From: Mycolicibacillus parakoreensis
Lineage (GTDB): Bacteria > Actinomycetota > Actinomycetes > Mycobacteriales > Mycobacteriaceae
Assembly (NCBI RefSeq): GCF_022370835.2
Contig: NZ_CP092365.1
Coordinates: 1,054,001 to 1,118,000, forward strand
Direction of reading: 5' to 3'
Length of the DNA stretch: 64,000 nt
Shown piece after piece: positions 56,754 through 64,000 of the stretch. Position 1 is the first letter of the stretch. Every line of letters begins with the position of its first letter. The notes below the pieces were generated by a model. That model searched no databases, was not told the origin of the DNA, and saw nothing but the letters and a program-made list of their open reading frames with translations. The position numbers were made by a program, and so were the translations under genes.

Positions 56754-57932
56754 TTGAGCAAAACGGTGGTCGTCCTCGGAGCGGGAACGTCGGGATGCGC
56801 TGCGGCCGAACGGCTTCGCGCCGTACTGTCCCCAGCAGATCACATCGTGATGATCGACCGTTCCTTCACCGGGAGCCTGGGTCTGTCGTCGCTTCGGGTG
56901 CTCGCCGGTTGGCGCCGCCCCGAGGAGGTGACGGCCACGGTGAAACAGACTGCACTGCTGGGGGTCTCACTGAAGGTCGGGGAGGCCACCGAAGTGGACA
57001 CCGCCGCGGAAACCGTGACCTACCGCGCCGGGGACACCGAGCACCGACTGGGATACGACGCGCTGCTCGTCGCCTTGGGCGCCGACCTCGACACCGCGGC
57101 GCTGCCGGGATTGGATGCGGCGATCTCGGCGGGTCGCGCCGCCCAGTTCTACACCCCCGACGGCGCCGAGGAGCTGCGGTGGCGTGCCGAGGCGCTCAGC
57201 GCCGGGCGCCTGGTGGTGTTGATCCCGCCGCCGCCGTTCAAGTGCCCGCCGGCCCCCTACGAGGCGGCGTTCCTGCTCGCCGATCAACTCGGTGAGAAAC
57301 TCACCAGCGGCGCGGTGCGGCTCGACGTCATCAGCGCCGAGCCGTATCCCATCCCGGTGGCCGGCCCCGAGGTCGGTGCGGGAGTGACCGATCTGCTGTC
57401 CGCGCGCGGTATCGGGTTCCACCCGGGACGCAGCGCCACCGGGATCGACCCGGGCAGTGCGTCGATCACCTTCGCCGACGGGAGCACCGAGCACGCCGAT
57501 CTGCTCGCGGTGGTTCCCCCGCACACCGCGCCGGCCGCCGCGGTCGCCCCCGACCTGGTCAACGCGGGCGGGTGGCTCCCGGTCGAGGCGAGCACCCTGG
57601 CCACCGCGGCCCCCGGGGTGTGGGCCGTCGGCGACGCCACGGCGGTGACCCTGGCCAACGGCAAGCCCATGCCCAAGGCCGGCGTGTTCGCCGAGGGGCA
57701 GGCGCTGGTGGCCGCCGATCAGATCGCCCGCCACCTCGGCTACGACGCCCCCGACACCCGATACGCCGGTGACGGGGGGTGTCTGCTGGTCGTCGGCGGC
57801 GGCCGGGCGGCCAAGGTCGCCGGTCGCTTCCTGGCCGACCCCGCCCCGCAGGTCACCCTGTATGCGCCGACCCCGCAGTTGCACGCCGAGAAGGAACAGC
57901 TGGAACGCGACTGGTTGGCCCGCTGGCACTGA
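56754..57932 (+). CDS. FAD-dependent oxidoreductase, sulfide:quinone oxidoreductase-like
   Basis: A 392-residue flavoprotein with the N-terminal FAD motif VVVLGAGTSGCAAAERL, the second GD motif GVWAVGDATAVTLANGKPMP, and the family motif FKCPPAPYEAAF with Cys164. This last motif is shared by SQR and flavocytochrome c sulfide dehydrogenases, where the Cys forms the reactive disulfide. No obvious quinone-side membrane helix is seen, as is usual for monotopic SQRs. The TTG start at 56754 follows AACGGAGAGG. Location next to the rhodanese supports a sulfide-oxidising role, but a general NADH-type oxidoreductase is not excluded. Confidence 0.78.
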   Translation: MSKTVVVLGAGTSGCAAAERLRAVLSPADHIVMIDRSFTGSLGLSSLRVLAGWRRPEEVTATVKQTALLGVSLKVGEATEVDTAAETVTYRAGDTEHRLGYDALLVALGADLDTAALPGLDAAISAGRAAQFYTPDGAEELRWRAEALSAGRLVVLIPPPPFKCPPAPYEAAFLLADQLGEKLTSGAVRLDVISAEPYPIPVAGPEVGAGVTDLLSARGIGFHPGRSATGIDPGSASITFADGSTEHADLLAVVPPHTAPAAAVAPDLVNAGGWLPVEASTLATAAPGVWAVGDATAVTLANGKPMPKAGVFAEGQALVAADQIARHLGYDAPDTRYAGDGGCLLVVGGGRAAKVAGRFLADPAPQVTLYAPTPQLHAEKEQLERDWLARWH

Positions 57933-57995
57933 GCGGGCTCCGGAGCGGGCTCCGGGGCGGTGCGCGGCGCGGACCCCGTGCGGGACAATGACGCG

Positions 57996-58331
57996 ATGAT
58001 GCTCGCCAAGTCCGTCGTTTTGTTCGCTGTGGCCGCGCTGTTGGAGATCGGCGGCGCCTGGCTGGTCTGGCAGGGCGTGCGTGAGCACCGCGGCTGGCTT
58101 GCGATCGGGCTCGGGGTCATCGCCCTCGGCGCCTACGGCTTCGTCGCGACCCTGCAACCGGACGCCCACTTCGGCCGGATCCTGGCGGCCTACGGCGGCG
58201 TCTTCGTCGCCGGTTCGCTGGCGTGGGGGATGGCGCTCGACGGGTTCCGGCCGGATCGCTGGGATGTCACCGGCGCGCTGATCTGTCTGACCGGGGTGGC
58301 GGTCATCATGTATGCCCCACGGCCGGCGTGA
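57996..58331 (+). CDS. YnfA family membrane protein (UPF0060)
   Basis: A 111-residue protein with four hydrophobic helices. The typical YnfA pattern is present: [20 protein letters not shown] in the first half and [20 protein letters not shown] with [20 protein letters not shown] at the end. YnfA proteins are small multidrug-resistance-like membrane proteins; the E. coli member has been linked to efflux, and the function here is unknown. Confidence 0.85.
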   Translation: MMLAKSVVLFAVAALLEIGGAWLVWQGVREHRGWLAIGLGVIALGAYGFVATLQPDAHFGRILAAYGGVFVAGSLAWGMALDGFRPDRWDVTGALICLTGVAVIMYAPRPA

Positions 58332-58350
58332 TGCGGCAGAGTGCACACCG

Positions 58351-58908
58351 ATGAGTGACGACGACCGGGTGCGCTGGGACGCCCGCTACGCGGGCGGGGA
58401 CCCGCCGTCGTCCGCGCAGGTCGGTCCACCGGCCGTGTTCGCCCCCTACGCCGAGGTCTTCCCGACCGCCGGCCGCGCCCTGGACCTGGCCTGCGGCGTG
58501 GGCGGCGCGGCGGTGTGGCTGGCCCGCCGCGGCCTGGCCGTCCGCGGTGTGGACGTCTCCCCGGTGGCGATCGGGCAGGCGCGGGTGTTGGCCGAGCGCA
58601 GCGGTGTGGCGCAGCGCTGCCGCTTCGACGTCGCCGACCTCGACGACGGCCTGCCGGACGGGCCTACGGTCTCGGTGGTGCTGTGCCATCACTTCACCGA
58701 TCGCCGGTTGGATACGGCCATCGTCGACCGGTTGGCCCCGGGCGGGCTGTTGGCGGTGGCCGCGCTCAGCGTGGTCGGGGCCAACGGCGGGGGCCGGTAC
58801 CGGGTGGCCGCCGGGGAGCTGTCGGCCGCGTTCGCCTCGTTGCAGACCATCGCGTCCGGGGAAGGGCGCGGCCACGCCTGGCTGCTGGGTCGCAAAAATG
58901 ACGGATAA
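58351..58908 (+). CDS. Class I SAM-dependent methyltransferase
   Basis: A 185-residue protein with a Methyltransf_25-type SAM-binding motif ALDLACGVGGAAVWLARRG (about residues 46-64), then RGVDVSPVAIGQAR and VSVVLCHHFTDRRLD. The substrate is unknown. The ATG at 58351 is preferred over an in-frame start at 58312, which overlaps the YnfA gene. A 226-base AT-richer gap follows, with TTGACC at 59039 and TAGATA/TATTCT near 59070 as weak promoter elements. Confidence 0.82.
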   Translation: MSDDDRVRWDARYAGGDPPSSAQVGPPAVFAPYAEVFPTAGRALDLACGVGGAAVWLARRGLAVRGVDVSPVAIGQARVLAERSGVAQRCRFDVADLDDGLPDGPTVSVVLCHHFTDRRLDTAIVDRLAPGGLLAVAALSVVGANGGGRYRVAAGELSAAFASLQTIASGEGRGHAWLLGRKNDG

Positions 58909-59134
58909 ATGGCGAATTAAATCGCGAATCGCCGGGTTCGATGTGTGGTGCGAGTGACGCATAGTTGTTACCTTTCAGCGATTAACTCGGCCCTGTCATC
59001 AATGGCGATAAACCAGCGGATTCGTCGACGATGACCTGTTGACCTGGTGCGACGAGGGCGCACTGACTAGATATTCTGCCCCAATATGTCGTTTCGCCCA
59101 TGTCCGTTCGGCAACGTGATGACTGCCACAAAAT

Positions 59135-59539
59135 TTGATTATCGCCACCGCGGTCTTGTTAATGTTCCACCCCGTGTTTGTTCTGGCTTCGATTATGTCG
59201 CTGATCAACCAGGTCGCGGGAACGCCGTACGTTGTCGGTGGGGACTCGCCGGCGGGCACCGACTGCTCGGGACTGGTGTCGTGGATCGCCAATACCGCCA
59301 CCGGGCGGCCGGCGTTCGGGGACCGATTCCACACCGCCAACGAGGAGGCGGCGCTGCTGGAACGCGGCTTTCAGTATGGAACGGCGCCGAACGCGTTGGT
59401 GATCGGCTGGAACGAGCCCCCGGCGCCCGACGCCCCGCCGCCGGAGATGGAACCCGAGCCCCCGCCGCCGCCCGACTTCGGGCTCCCGCCGGCGCCGGAG
59501 CCCGATCTTGCCCCGCCGCCGGAGCCCGCGCCTCTGTAA
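59135..59539 (+). CDS. Truncated NlpC/P60-like exported protein
   Basis: A 134-residue protein. After a hydrophobic signal (MIIATAVLLMFHPVFVLA) comes the start of an NlpC/P60-like domain, GTPYVVGGDSPAGTDCSGLV, with the catalytic Cys in DCSG. Homologues such as Rv0320-type proteins continue with GWNSGHTAVTL, which holds the catalytic His. Here the frame turns after ALVIGWN into a Pro/Glu/Ala repeat tail (PEMEPEPPPPPDFGLPP) and no His follows. The TTG start is uncertain; ATG 59162 is an alternative. It is probably an inactive or binding-only wall protein. Confidence 0.65.
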   Translation: MIIATAVLLMFHPVFVLASIMSLINQVAGTPYVVGGDSPAGTDCSGLVSWIANTATGRPAFGDRFHTANEEAALLERGFQYGTAPNALVIGWNEPPAPDAPPPEMEPEPPPPPDFGLPPAPEPDLAPPPEPAPL

Positions 59540-59617
59540 CGGCGTCACCGTTTGTGCGCGGGGCCGTGTCGACGGACGAGCCTGCCGACCATCGCGTCGA
59601 ACAGCCGATACTCTGAG

Positions 59618-60187
59618 ATGGCTATGCAGACCCACGAGTATCTGAGCTACGACGAATTCGGGCGGCGTTTTTTTGACATCGCCGTCACCGAGGAGCGCGT
59701 GGAGTCCGCATTGGCGGCCATCGCCGGTGACGATTTCGAGCTGCCGCCGATGCGGCAGGGTCCGGGTAAGTTCGCGAAGGTCAGCGCCAAGGTCAAGATC
59801 CACCAGCCGCAAGTCACCCGGCACCTGGGGGAACCGATCACCTTCGCCATCCACATTCCGTTGACGATCGACCTGGTGGTCGACCTGCGTTTGGACAAGC
59901 CGCGCTTCACCGTCGACGGGGACATCTCGTTGCGTGCCACCGCACGGGCCGCCGAGCCGCTGCTGCTCATCGTCGACGTGGCCAAACCGCGGCCCAGTGA
60001 TATCGCCGTGCGGGTCTCCTCCAGCACACTGCGGGGCGAATTGGTCCGCATCATCGGTGGTGTGGACGCCGAGATCCGCCGGTTCATCGCCCAGCACGTC
60101 GCCGGCGAGATCGACAGTCCCCAGTCGCAGGCCGCACAGATCATCAACGTGGCCGACAGCATCGACGTCGCCTGGTCGGCGACCTAG
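59618..60187 (+). CDS. Conserved hypothetical protein
   Basis: A 189-residue protein starting MAMQTHEYLSYDEFGRRFFD, with long beta-rich stretches (KVKIHQPQVTRHLGEPITFA, LTIDLVVDLRLDKPRFTVDG). No signal peptide, membrane segment or catalytic motif is visible. It looks like a conserved mycobacterial cytoplasmic protein, but I do not recognise a named family. It is convergent with the next gene, 13 bases away. Confidence 0.7.
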   Translation: MAMQTHEYLSYDEFGRRFFDIAVTEERVESALAAIAGDDFELPPMRQGPGKFAKVSAKVKIHQPQVTRHLGEPITFAIHIPLTIDLVVDLRLDKPRFTVDGDISLRATARAAEPLLLIVDVAKPRPSDIAVRVSSSTLRGELVRIIGGVDAEIRRFIAQHVAGEIDSPQSQAAQIINVADSIDVAWSAT

Positions 60188-60200
60188 CCGTCCCGGCCGC

Positions 60201-61016
60201 TCACCACCACCGATGGGCGCGGGTCAGGTTGAGTTGCCGTCCCACCGAGCTGAGCTGGGTGATGATCGTCTCCAACGCCGCCTGAGGGACGTCCATCCGC
60301 CATTCCGGCAGGGTTCCGGACACCTGCACACCGCCGGTGCCGATCCGGACGTCGGTCAGTTCCAGTCCGTGCGGGAACGCCGGCAGCTGGATCGGGTAGG
60401 CCGGTGTCCGGGGTGAGAACCCCCACCGGCGTCGCCGCAACGCGATGCCGCGCGGCTGCAGCCACAGCGTCGAGCCGTCCACCTGGGCGTCGACCTCCAC
60501 GCTGCCCAGATGCGGTCGACGCGCCCAGTGCAGCCTTGCCACCCCGTCGGGTCCGATGGCGCCGAGGACGTTGGGCATCGCCCACCGCATGACATCGGTG
60601 ACCACCGACGCCGGAAGGTCGACGGTGATCTCCACCGGGGCGGCGACGATCACCGGTGGTGTGCTGGGGCGGAAATGCACATTGCGCAGCAGGACGACGG
60701 CGTGATCGAGTCGGTTGTCGTCCCAGCGCAGGTCCGTGGCTTCGATCTGGAGGTCATCGAGTTGGCCGACCGACAGGCTGCGCACATCCAGCCGGGCGTC
60801 GAAGCCGGTCACGGTCAGCGTGAGCGAGCCCTCATCGAGATGGACGGAGAGCTGGCGCCCGACCAAAAGCCGACGCAGCGTCATGAACAACGTGCGATAG
60901 GCGACCGCCGCGCCGGTCGACACCGGCGGAATCGCTGCGGCGGTGGAGAACAGCGACGCCAACATGTCCAGCGGCCGGAACGGGTCCCACCGTCCCAGCG
61001 GTCCCGAACGCGTCAT
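60201..61016 (-). CDS. Conserved hypothetical protein, DUF2993-like beta fold
   Basis: A 271-residue protein with repeated beta strands (RQLSVHLDEGSLTLTVTGFD, GLELTDVRIGTGGVQVSGTL) that resemble the lipid-binding-like DUF2993 fold, without a clear signal peptide. The ATG at 61016 is chosen over an in-frame start at 61052. Function unknown. It lies downstream of the molybdo-oxidoreductase gene on the same strand with a 64-base gap. Confidence 0.65.
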   Translation of the reverse strand: MTRSGPLGRWDPFRPLDMLASLFSTAAAIPPVSTGAAVAYRTLFMTLRRLLVGRQLSVHLDEGSLTLTVTGFDARLDVRSLSVGQLDDLQIEATDLRWDDNRLDHAVVLLRNVHFRPSTPPVIVAAPVEITVDLPASVVTDVMRWAMPNVLGAIGPDGVARLHWARRPHLGSVEVDAQVDGSTLWLQPRGIALRRRRWGFSPRTPAYPIQLPAFPHGLELTDVRIGTGGVQVSGTLPEWRMDVPQAALETIITQLSSVGRQLNLTRAHRWW

Positions 61017-61080
61017 GGCTCCAGCATCCCCGAAACCTCCTCGAAACCGCACCCGTGGGGGCCAACGGCTCGCGCGCCGG

Positions 61081-62808
61081 TCAGATCGTGTGCCGCGGCC
61101 CGAAGAACTCCTGGTCCTCGTTGTAGCCGCCGTGACCGCCGCCGATCTCAGTGTAGTGCGACAGGAACTCGATGCCCTTGAGCCACTTGACGTGCATGAA
61201 GCCGTGCTGCAACTCGTTGCGCAACCGCAGTGGAGCGCCGTGGCCGTAGGTCAGCGGTGCGCCGTTCATGTCGTAGGCGAGCATCGTCAGATGGTTGCTC
61301 ATCTGTTTGATGTCGTGCACGTCGTAGTAGGTTCCGCCGTCGGCGCCCGAGCCCAGGGAGTAAAACGCCACCCACTTGGCCTGCGGTAGCGGTTTGGCGA
61401 TGTCCATGATCGTCTGCATCCTCACCCCGCCCCATTTGGCCACCCCGGACCAGCCCTGGATACAGAAGTGCTGGGTGATCTGCTCGTGGTAGGGCAGTGT
61501 TTTCAACTCGTCGAGGGAGAAATCGGTGGGGTTCTCGACCAGGCCGTAGACGCGCAGACGCCAATCGGTGAAGTCGTTTTTCTCCAGCTCCTTGTACTCG
61601 ACGGTCTCGGGATAGGTGCCGTTGTGCCAGAAGTACGGCGAGATGTCCTTTTCGGTGAATGCACCCGGTTTCGGGTCGACCTGTTCGAGTGCCAGCTGCA
61701 GCGGCCCGATCAGCGCGTAGGCGACTCGCCGCACCACATTGGGGTGGTTGAGGGTGAACGGGGTGGCCCACACCCATGCGACGACGGTGACGACCATCGC
61801 GACGGCGAACACCGAGAACCCCGCCCAACTGTCGTCGTCGCGGGAGGCGAACATGTGGTTGAGGTTGTTGAGCGCATCGGTGGCGAACACCAGCGTGACG
61901 TGCACGATGATGAAGAAGATGAAATACACCATCACCAGGAAGTGCAGCGAACGTGCCAACTGGATGCTCAGGCGCTTACTGATCATCGTCAGCCGCATCG
62001 ACAGCGCCGGTGACATGCCCAATCCGGTGATCAGCGCCGCCGGGGCGGCGAGGAAGATCGTCGTGAAATAGGCCAACAGCTGAAGCCCGTTGTAGGCGAC
62101 CCACCCGTTGTCGTCGGGCCAATTCAACGAGAGGTATTGCACCGCCACCGATGCCGCGTTGGGGAAAACCTCCCAGCTGGTCGGCACCACGTGACGCCAG
62201 TGCCCGGTGGTGAACAGCAGTACATAGAACACCGCTCCGTTGAGCAGCCAGAGCATATCCAGGCCCAGATGCCACCAGCGTGCCAAGCCGATGGAGTGCC
62301 GGATACCGGGCAGGCCGAATTGTCCTGGCAGACCGACTGAGTCATCCTTGGCCGTCCACAACGGGTCGTCGGGGACCGGCTTGGCGATCCGCAGCCATTC
62401 GTCTTTGCCGGGGGTGGCGTTGCGGCTCACATACAGCCGTGGATGATCGGCGAGTATCTGGATGCCCGATCGGATGATGAACATCATCAAAAACAGGTTG
62501 AAAAAGTGGGTCCAATTCGCCCACCACGGCATGCCTTCGGGCCCGGCTGTGGCGGGGTCGCTGCCCGGATGGCGTTCGATGAAGGCCTGTACCGCGGGGT
62601 TGTTGTACAACCCCTTGCCGACGGCGACCGCGGCGACGAGAACGACGAAACCGAGCGGGGCCAGCCACAGCACGTTGAACCATTTGTCGCGGCCGACACG
62701 CACGCGCGGAGCGATCGCCTGTTTGTTTTCGAGGCCGCCAGCCCAGGTTTCCGAATTAACCTCGTGTTCAGCAGGTTTCAGTTCCGAACGAAAGCTAGTG
62801 GTACTCAC
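61081..62808 (-). CDS. Cytochrome b / molybdopterin-dependent oxidoreductase fusion (copy 1)
   Basis: A 575-residue fusion. The N-terminal half has about five membrane helices with conserved His residues (ARWWHLGLDMLWLL, ARSLHFLVMVYFIFFIIVHV), typical of a bacterial cytochrome b561 or thiosulfate-reductase b subunit. The C-terminal half (from about residue 390) is a sulfite-oxidase-type molybdopterin domain with the Moco-ligand Cys449 in QHFCIQGWSGVAKWGG. The enzyme could exchange electrons between the quinone pool and an oxidised substrate at the membrane face. The substrate is unknown. A closely similar gene lies directly upstream. Confidence 0.82.
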   Translation of the reverse strand: MSTTSFRSELKPAEHEVNSETWAGGLENKQAIAPRVRVGRDKWFNVLWLAPLGFVVLVAAVAVGKGLYNNPAVQAFIERHPGSDPATAGPEGMPWWANWTHFFNLFLMMFIIRSGIQILADHPRLYVSRNATPGKDEWLRIAKPVPDDPLWTAKDDSVGLPGQFGLPGIRHSIGLARWWHLGLDMLWLLNGAVFYVLLFTTGHWRHVVPTSWEVFPNAASVAVQYLSLNWPDDNGWVAYNGLQLLAYFTTIFLAAPAALITGLGMSPALSMRLTMISKRLSIQLARSLHFLVMVYFIFFIIVHVTLVFATDALNNLNHMFASRDDDSWAGFSVFAVAMVVTVVAWVWATPFTLNHPNVVRRVAYALIGPLQLALEQVDPKPGAFTEKDISPYFWHNGTYPETVEYKELEKNDFTDWRLRVYGLVENPTDFSLDELKTLPYHEQITQHFCIQGWSGVAKWGGVRMQTIMDIAKPLPQAKWVAFYSLGSGADGGTYYDVHDIKQMSNHLTMLAYDMNGAPLTYGHGAPLRLRNELQHGFMHVKWLKGIEFLSHYTEIGGGHGGYNEDQEFFGPRHTI

Positions 62809-62875
62809 GTACCGGACTCTACGCTCGATTTCTCCTGTTGAAAATCAGTCGCCGCTGAAAAACAGCTGGCGGTTG

Positions 62876-64000
62876 TCAGATCGTTTGGTGGCGACCGAAG
62901 TATTTGTGGTCTTCACTGTAGCCTCCATGGCCACTGCCGATGTCTTTGTAGCTCGACAAGAATTCGATGCCCTTGATCCATTTGACCTGTTTGAAACCGT
63001 GCTGCAATTCATTGCGCAACCGCAGGGGCTTTCCGTGCATGTAGGGCAGGGGCTGGTCGTTCATGTTGTAGGCCAGCATCGTCATGTGGTTGCTCATCTG
63101 CTGAATCGGATGCACGTTGTAGTAGATTCCACCGGTGGCGCCCAACCCCATCGAGTAGAACGCCACCCACTTGGCCTCCGGCAGCGGTTTGACGATGTCC
63201 ATGATGGTCTGCATCGTCACCCCGCCCCATTTGGCCACCCCCGACCAGGCCTGAATGCAGAAGTGCTGGGTGATCTGATCGTGGTAGGGCAGCTCTTTGA
63301 GCTCGTCCAACGACAGCGAAACCGGGTTCTCGACCAAGCCGTAGACCTGCAGGCGCCAGTCTTCGAAGTCGTTCTTCTCCAACTCCTGGTACTCCGGGGT
63401 CTCCGGCAGCCGGCCGTTGCGCCAGTGGTACGGAGAGATGTCCTCCTCGGTGAACGCCCCCGGTTCGGGGTTGAATCGCTCCAACACACGCTGGAACGGG
63501 CCGATCAGCGCATACCCGACCCGCTGGACGACACGCGGGTGCTTGATGGTGAACGGTGTGGCCCACACCCAGGCCACGACCACCACCGCCATCGCGGCGG
63601 TGAAGACCCAGAATCCGGCGTAGCTGTGGCAGTGCGGTTCGTCACCGATGCCGCAGCCGCGCGCCGCGAACATGTGGTTGAGGTTGTCGGCGGCGTCGGT
63701 GGCGAACACCATCGTGACGTGGACGAGGATGAAGAACAGGAAGTACACCAACACCAGGAAGTGCAGTGAGCGGGCCACCTGGATGTTGAGCCGCTTGCTG
63801 ATCATCGTCAGGCGCTGCGACAGCGCCGGCGACATGCCCAGCCCGGTGATCAGCGCCGCCGGCGCGGCGATGAACACGGTCATGAAGTACGAGAGCAGCT
63901 GCAGCGAGTTGTAGTTGACCCAGGTGTGGTCGTCGGGCCACTGCAGCGCCATGTACTGGATCGCCGTCGACAGCGCGTTGGGGAAGACATCCCAGCTGGT
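62876..64000 (-). CDS. Cytochrome b / molybdopterin-dependent oxidoreductase fusion (copy 2, partial)
   Basis: The N-terminal part lies outside the window; 374 codons are visible (TSWDVFPNALSTAIQYMALQ onward). It is a tandem paralogue of the preceding gene product: membrane helices with HFLVLVYFLFFILVHV, then the Moco domain with Cys in HFCIQAWSGVAKWGG and the shared LRLRNELQHGF and GHGGYSED motifs. A loop between helices has gained a Cys-rich insert, GCGIGDEPHCHSYAGF, absent from copy 1. The 67-base gap suggests one operon and a local duplication. Confidence 0.82.
   Translation of the reverse strand, partial: TSWDVFPNALSTAIQYMALQWPDDHTWVNYNSLQLLSYFMTVFIAAPAALITGLGMSPALSQRLTMISKRLNIQVARSLHFLVLVYFLFFILVHVTMVFATDAADNLNHMFAARGCGIGDEPHCHSYAGFWVFTAAMAVVVVAWVWATPFTIKHPRVVQRVGYALIGPFQRVLERFNPEPGAFTEEDISPYHWRNGRLPETPEYQELEKNDFEDWRLQVYGLVENPVSLSLDELKELPYHDQITQHFCIQAWSGVAKWGGVTMQTIMDIVKPLPEAKWVAFYSMGLGATGGIYYNVHPIQQMSNHMTMLAYNMNDQPLPYMHGKPLRLRNELQHGFKQVKWIKGIEFLSSYKDIGSGHGGYSEDHKYFGRHQTI

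Overview
The window is high-GC actinobacterial DNA from a member of the Mycobacteriaceae. The evidence is direct: a MurA with Asp in place of the catalytic Cys, a TlyA with the mycobacterial K69-D154-K182-E238 tetrad, SteA and MctB/SteB homologues, a mycobacterial rrn leader, GAP, MmpL and PapA families, and the gene order atpD-atpC-DUF2550-murA-rrn. The 16S rRNA has the short form of helix 18. That form is usual in rapid growers and occurs in a few slow-growing groups, so I do not name a species.

Layout. Positions 1-3009 hold the end of atpD, then atpC, a DUF2550 gene, a cobalamin adenosyltransferase on the minus strand, and murA. Positions 3079-8581 hold a complete rrn operon (promoter, antitermination leader, 16S, 23S, 5S) closed by a perfect 15-bp hairpin. 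Positions 8770-20759 are a block collinear with M. tuberculosis Rv1691-Rv1703c: TPR protein, HAD phosphatase, small protein, tlyA, nadK, recN, steA, mctB/steB, pyrG, NUDIX, xerD and an O-methyltransferase. Positions 20824-26181 are a tightly coupled operon parA-scpA-scpB-rluB-like-cmk-der for chromosome segregation, rRNA modification, nucleotide supply and ribosome assembly. A TauE permease, a patatin-like hydrolase and a tRNA-Pro(GGG) follow.

Positions 29129-48023 are a five-gene glycolipid locus: a fatty acyl-AMP ligase, a secreted PE-PPE-domain acyltransferase, an MmpL transporter and a PapA acyltransferase on the minus strand, divergent from a 3717-residue two-module polyketide synthase. 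The gene set and the two-module synthase match the trehalose polyphleate (TPP) locus of non-tuberculous mycobacteria. A GAP-family membrane protein and an MFS transporter lie just beyond it and may belong to the export machinery. Module 1 of the synthase lacks DH and ER while module 2 is fully reducing. This fits a product with one double bond per four carbons but leaves open which domain makes that bond.

Positions 50307-50945 are mobile-element debris: the left end of an IS6110-like IS3-family element joined to a frameshifted DUF2971-like remnant. Positions 51013-64000 are accessory and metabolic genes: two alpha/beta hydrolases, an HD-domain protein, small stress-type proteins, a rhodanese plus SQR-like flavoprotein pair, a YnfA protein, a methyltransferase, a truncated NlpC/P60-like protein, two unrecognised conserved proteins, and two tandem cytochrome b / molybdopterin oxidoreductase fusions, the second cut by the window edge.

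The most unusual structural point is that the rrn operon has the flank of mycobacterial rrnA upstream (atp-murA) and the flank expected for rrnB downstream (Rv1691 block). This suggests either an rrn-mediated rearrangement or a misjoined assembly.
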